Shown here: piece after piece, positions 50,231 to 52,148 of the stretch | Layout: every line of letters begins with the position of its first letter | Numbering within the stretch: position 1 is the first letter of the stretch | NCBI GenBank assembly: GCA_944319875.1 | Contig: CALUFR010000039.1 | Location: 1-52,148 of the forward strand | Reading direction: 5' to 3' | Length of the DNA stretch: 52,148 nucleotides | From: an uncultured Bacteroides sp. | GTDB lineage: Bacteria > Bacteroidota > Bacteroidia > Bacteroidales > Bacteroidaceae | Notes under the pieces: generated by a model | What the model saw: the letters and a program-made list of their open reading frames with translations, nothing else | Told to the model about the DNA's origin: nothing | Database searches by the model: none | Translations under genes and position numbers: made by a program

Positions 50231-50382
50231 GTATTATTTAAAATTGATGAGGCAGGAATGAAGCCATTTATAACAAACCCGTTTATATCATCTTTCCCGA
50301 TATAAGGTATCTCTTTTTAAGCTAATCTGCATTTCTTTGTCACGGATAAAGCAAAACCATATTATGAGGGATTTCAGGACGT

Positions 50383-51408
50383 TCATAATGTTTTCTCCAT
50401 TACATAGTTTGTCAGCCAAAGCCGGTTTGCCTTTGCTTTTTGTTCCTTCATTACCTTGTAGCCACGCTTCTCAAAGAAAGGCCGTGCGGTGATGCTTACT
50501 TCTACGCTTATTTTATGCACCCCGTATCCGCAAGCCATCTTTTCCACTTCCGAAAGTAACAAGGTTGCCACACCTTTTCTTTGCCAATCCTTGTGGACAA
50601 ACATGGAGTGCAGATAGCCATTAGCGTTCATAGAGGAAAAACCTACGATTCTGCCTTGTCCATCAAGCGCACCTATATAATCGTTCTTTGCAAGCAGCTC
50701 CCTCCAATGCTCTACGCTATCTCCGCACGATGCCCAGTCTTCTACTTCCTCCTTCGCGTAATCCTTGGAATTGACAGTAAGAACAGTGGCGCGGAACAAT
50801 TCCCACATTTCCGGAATATCTTGTTCCGCCAACGGACGTATAGATAAATGTTGAGCAGATTTCCATTCCTCCTTCGTCATTCGCATAAAATGCTCCGTGC
50901 GGACATCGCCAAGCGGAGATGTCTTGCCCTCTTCCGTATGATGAAAATGAAAGCCGCACTTCTCCATCACACGCCGGGATTTCACGTTGCCATCATAATA
51001 CCCGCACCAGACGGCGGTCATTTCCAAATCCTCAAAACTTCTTTTCAGCAGGCAACGCACAGCTTCGGGTATCAATCCTTGCCCCCAATAAGGCACACCT
51101 ATCCAATAGCCTATTTCCGCCTCATCCGTCTGCATTTCAGCACTGTGCAGGCCGTCCCCGAACATGATACCTATGCTCCCGACCGGCTCGCCTGTTTCTT
51201 TCAAGACTACCGCATAAGTTTCAGAAGCAGCAAATACGGTACGGATGATGTTCAGGCTGTCTTCCACAGAAGTATGAGGAGGCCAACCCGCAATAGGCCC
51301 GATGGCTGGGTCTTTGGCATATTTGTACAAGGCTTCCGCATCCGATTCCCGCCAAGGTCGAAGAATCAAACGCGAAGTGGTCAACTGATTGGTCGTTTTC
51401 TGTTCCAT
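50383..51408 (-). CDS. GNAT acetyltransferase with two tandem domains
   Basis: A 341-residue protein with two GCN5-type acetyltransferase domains. The N-terminal one (TSRLILRPWRESDAEALYKYA, YWIGVPYWGQGLIPEAVRCLL, NVKSRRVMEKCGF) is of the RimJ/RimL type. The C-terminal one (LSIRPLAEQDIPEMWELF, GYLHSMFVHKDWQRKGVATLLLSEVE, FFEKRGYKVMK) is of the YafP-like type, with the acetyl-CoA pyrophosphate loop in QRKGVAT. Substrates are unknown. ATG 51408 is chosen; the ATG at 51435 overlaps a remnant ORF. The gene is AT-richer than its neighbours and sits by tRNA-Asp, so transfer is possible. Confidence 0.85.
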   Translation of the reverse strand: MEQKTTNQLTTSRLILRPWRESDAEALYKYAKDPAIGPIAGWPPHTSVEDSLNIIRTVFAASETYAVVLKETGEPVGSIGIMFGDGLHSAEMQTDEAEIGYWIGVPYWGQGLIPEAVRCLLKRSFEDLEMTAVWCGYYDGNVKSRRVMEKCGFHFHHTEEGKTSPLGDVRTEHFMRMTKEEWKSAQHLSIRPLAEQDIPEMWELFRATVLTVNSKDYAKEEVEDWASCGDSVEHWRELLAKNDYIGALDGQGRIVGFSSMNANGYLHSMFVHKDWQRKGVATLLLSEVEKMACGYGVHKISVEVSITARPFFEKRGYKVMKEQKAKANRLWLTNYVMEKTL

Positions 51409-51545
51409 TGCGCTATATTGCTGACGGGTTTGCACAAATTGGCTGCACTGATAAGCCGGACTTGCGCCTGCTCAATTTCAGAGCCGATGGCATTGACAAA
51501 AGCCTCGAAACTTCTTTTCTCTATATTGGTATCGTTGTTACTCAT
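51381..51545 (-). pseudogene. 5' remnant of a DUF1016/YhcG-type PDDEXK nuclease gene
   Basis: A 54-codon frame on the minus strand. Its first 36 residues (SFEAFVNAIGSEIEQAQVRL then ISAAN) look like the start of DUF1016 N-terminal proteins (YhcG-like PDDEXK nucleases), which go on with a sequence like AQMLFHYWKMGNYIL. Here the match breaks off after ISAAN at about 51438 and the frame ends inside the GNAT coding region. A good -7 box TATCTTTG lies at 51567-51574. It seems that a deletion or recombination joined the promoter and 5' end of this gene to the GNAT gene. Confidence 0.65.
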
Positions 51546-51566
51546 TGTTATATACATTGAAAGTCA

Positions 51567-51597
51567 CAAAGATAAGCCAAATTAAAGATATTCCATA
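51567..51597 (-). promoter_or_regulatory. promoter of the DUF1016 remnant, probably now driving the GNAT gene
   Basis: On the minus strand TATCTTTG (51567-51574) with TATG 19 bp upstream (51594-51597). It is the only clear promoter for the double GNAT gene. Confidence 0.5.
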
Positions 51598-51615
51598 AAA
51601 CTTACTGATTGTTTT

Positions 51616-52148
51616 TTATAATTGATCTTGCTTACCGGTTCGTTGATTTCGCAAGCTCACCCAATACCCATTCCCATACCGTGTATGCACCCTCCGTCCC
51701 ACCTGCGCCAGCAGGCGGCTGAAGGCCGTGGGCGAGCAATCCCGCAGTGCCGCCGGGTTCTTCTGCTTCAGCACGGCATAGATGTCCGCCGCGGACATCA
51801 GGCGGGCACCCTGTTCGCCCGGCTCGGCAAACTCAAAGCAGCTGCTGATAAGCTCCTCGGCGGGGGTGGTGCGGTAAAACGCCTTGTTCGATTGCTGGAT
51901 TTCCGCCTCCTCTTCCTTGCTGAACCAGCAACGCTCCCCATTGTTCAGCTTGTGCAGAAGCTGGGCGTACAGCTGGTCATGGTCGACGGGCGTGGTGCAG
52001 TCGATGGGCTTGGTTACCTCCACGCAAATGAAGCGTCGGCTGCCCGAAAGGTCCGTCAGCAGGTCGCGGCGGTTGCTCGTGCCGATGAACGAGGCGATGC
52101 GGGGCAGCGGCTCGACGTTGCGCCTGTAGGCTCGGCGCACCCGCAAGT
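51616..52148 (-). CDS. VapE/DUF3874-type protein, C-terminal part (partial)
   Basis: The last 176 or so residues of a gene whose 5' end lies past the window. FIGTSNRRDLLTDLSGSRRF fits the end of the P-loop ATPase core of virulence-associated E (VapE) proteins, with the sensor-type Arg pair. The region YAQLLHKLNNGERCWFSKEEEAEIQQ and the final winged-helix-like part match the DUF3874 domain of Bacteroides proteins. Such proteins are typical of mobile elements and prophage remnants, where they resemble replication primase-helicases. GC content is clearly higher than in the 1.4 kb to its left. Confidence 0.75.
   Translation of the reverse strand, partial: LRVRRAYRRNVEPLPRIASFIGTSNRRDLLTDLSGSRRFICVEVTKPIDCTTPVDHDQLYAQLLHKLNNGERCWFSKEEEAEIQQSNKAFYRTTPAEELISSCFEFAEPGEQGARLMSAADIYAVLKQKNPAALRDCSPTAFSRLLAQVGRRVHTRYGNGYWVSLRNQRTGKQDQL

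Overview
The window is chromosomal DNA from a member of the Bacteroidales, most likely Bacteroides or a close relative in the Bacteroidaceae. The evidence is the gene content (Bacteroidetes families such as DUF4494, DUF4348, DUF5063 and DUF3874-type proteins, and a monocistronic SDR-type threonine dehydrogenase next to kbl) and the many promoters that fit the Bacteroides pattern TTTG - 19 to 21 bp - TAnnTTTG instead of the enterobacterial one. Nearly all of the window is core genome. Accessory signs are limited to a toxin-antitoxin cassette near 11 kb, an HpaII-like protein near 26 kb, several intergenic palindromic or tandem repeats, and the right edge beyond tRNA-Asp.

Layout. 0-6.4 kb: a nitroreductase and riboflavin synthase, then the phosphate uptake system (phoU, pstB, pstA, pstC, with pstS divergent). 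6.6-10.7 kb: glnS, a TPR protein and a DUF368 polyprenyl-phosphate translocase. 10.7-11.5 kb: a PIN-toxin/antitoxin cassette between 34-bp direct repeats. 11.5-13.7 kb: DUF4494, YggS and a dihydroorotate-dehydrogenase-like protein. 13.7-18.8 kb (minus): pheT, yebC, mntH and a C_GCAxxG protein. 18.9-25.7 kb: lipB, an AraC regulator, a DUF3298-type lipoprotein, rsmG, an MBL hydrolase and gcvP. 25.9-28.6 kb: the HpaII-like protein, yigZ and a patatin. 28.7-32 kb: serC-serA-DUF1015. 32.3-36.1 kb: a DbpA-like helicase, then DUF5063, an RNase D-like exonuclease and an RlmI-like methyltransferase. 36.3-41.7 kb: a membrane-anchored protein, a PhnP-like hydrolase, murB, a DUF4348-like lipoprotein and the threonine dehydrogenase, divergent from kbl at 41.9 kb. 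43.1-49.7 kb: ferritin and a compact hisH-hisA-hisF-hisIE-ftsE-lysC-lysA string. 50-52 kb: tRNA-Asp, a double GNAT protein, a remnant of a DUF1016/YhcG-type gene and the C-terminal part of a VapE/DUF3874 protein that runs off the edge.

How genes work together. PstS captures phosphate, PstCAB imports it and PhoU restrains signalling; an 11-bp-period direct repeat between pstC and pstS looks like a PhoB site. SerC and SerA make serine, GcvP takes part in glycine cleavage, and TDH with KBL converts threonine to glycine and acetyl-CoA. The his/lys string covers late histidine steps and both ends of lysine biosynthesis.

The most unusual content is non-coding. Two short RNAs (1-61 minus and 36195-36263 plus) share a nearly identical 5' body with different terminator hairpins. 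A third predicted short RNA (1470-1562 minus) carries the same core in antisense, in four collinear complementary blocks. Two intergenic arrays have the same 22-bp period. PstC contains what looks like a vestigial PstS lobe in its first periplasmic loop.
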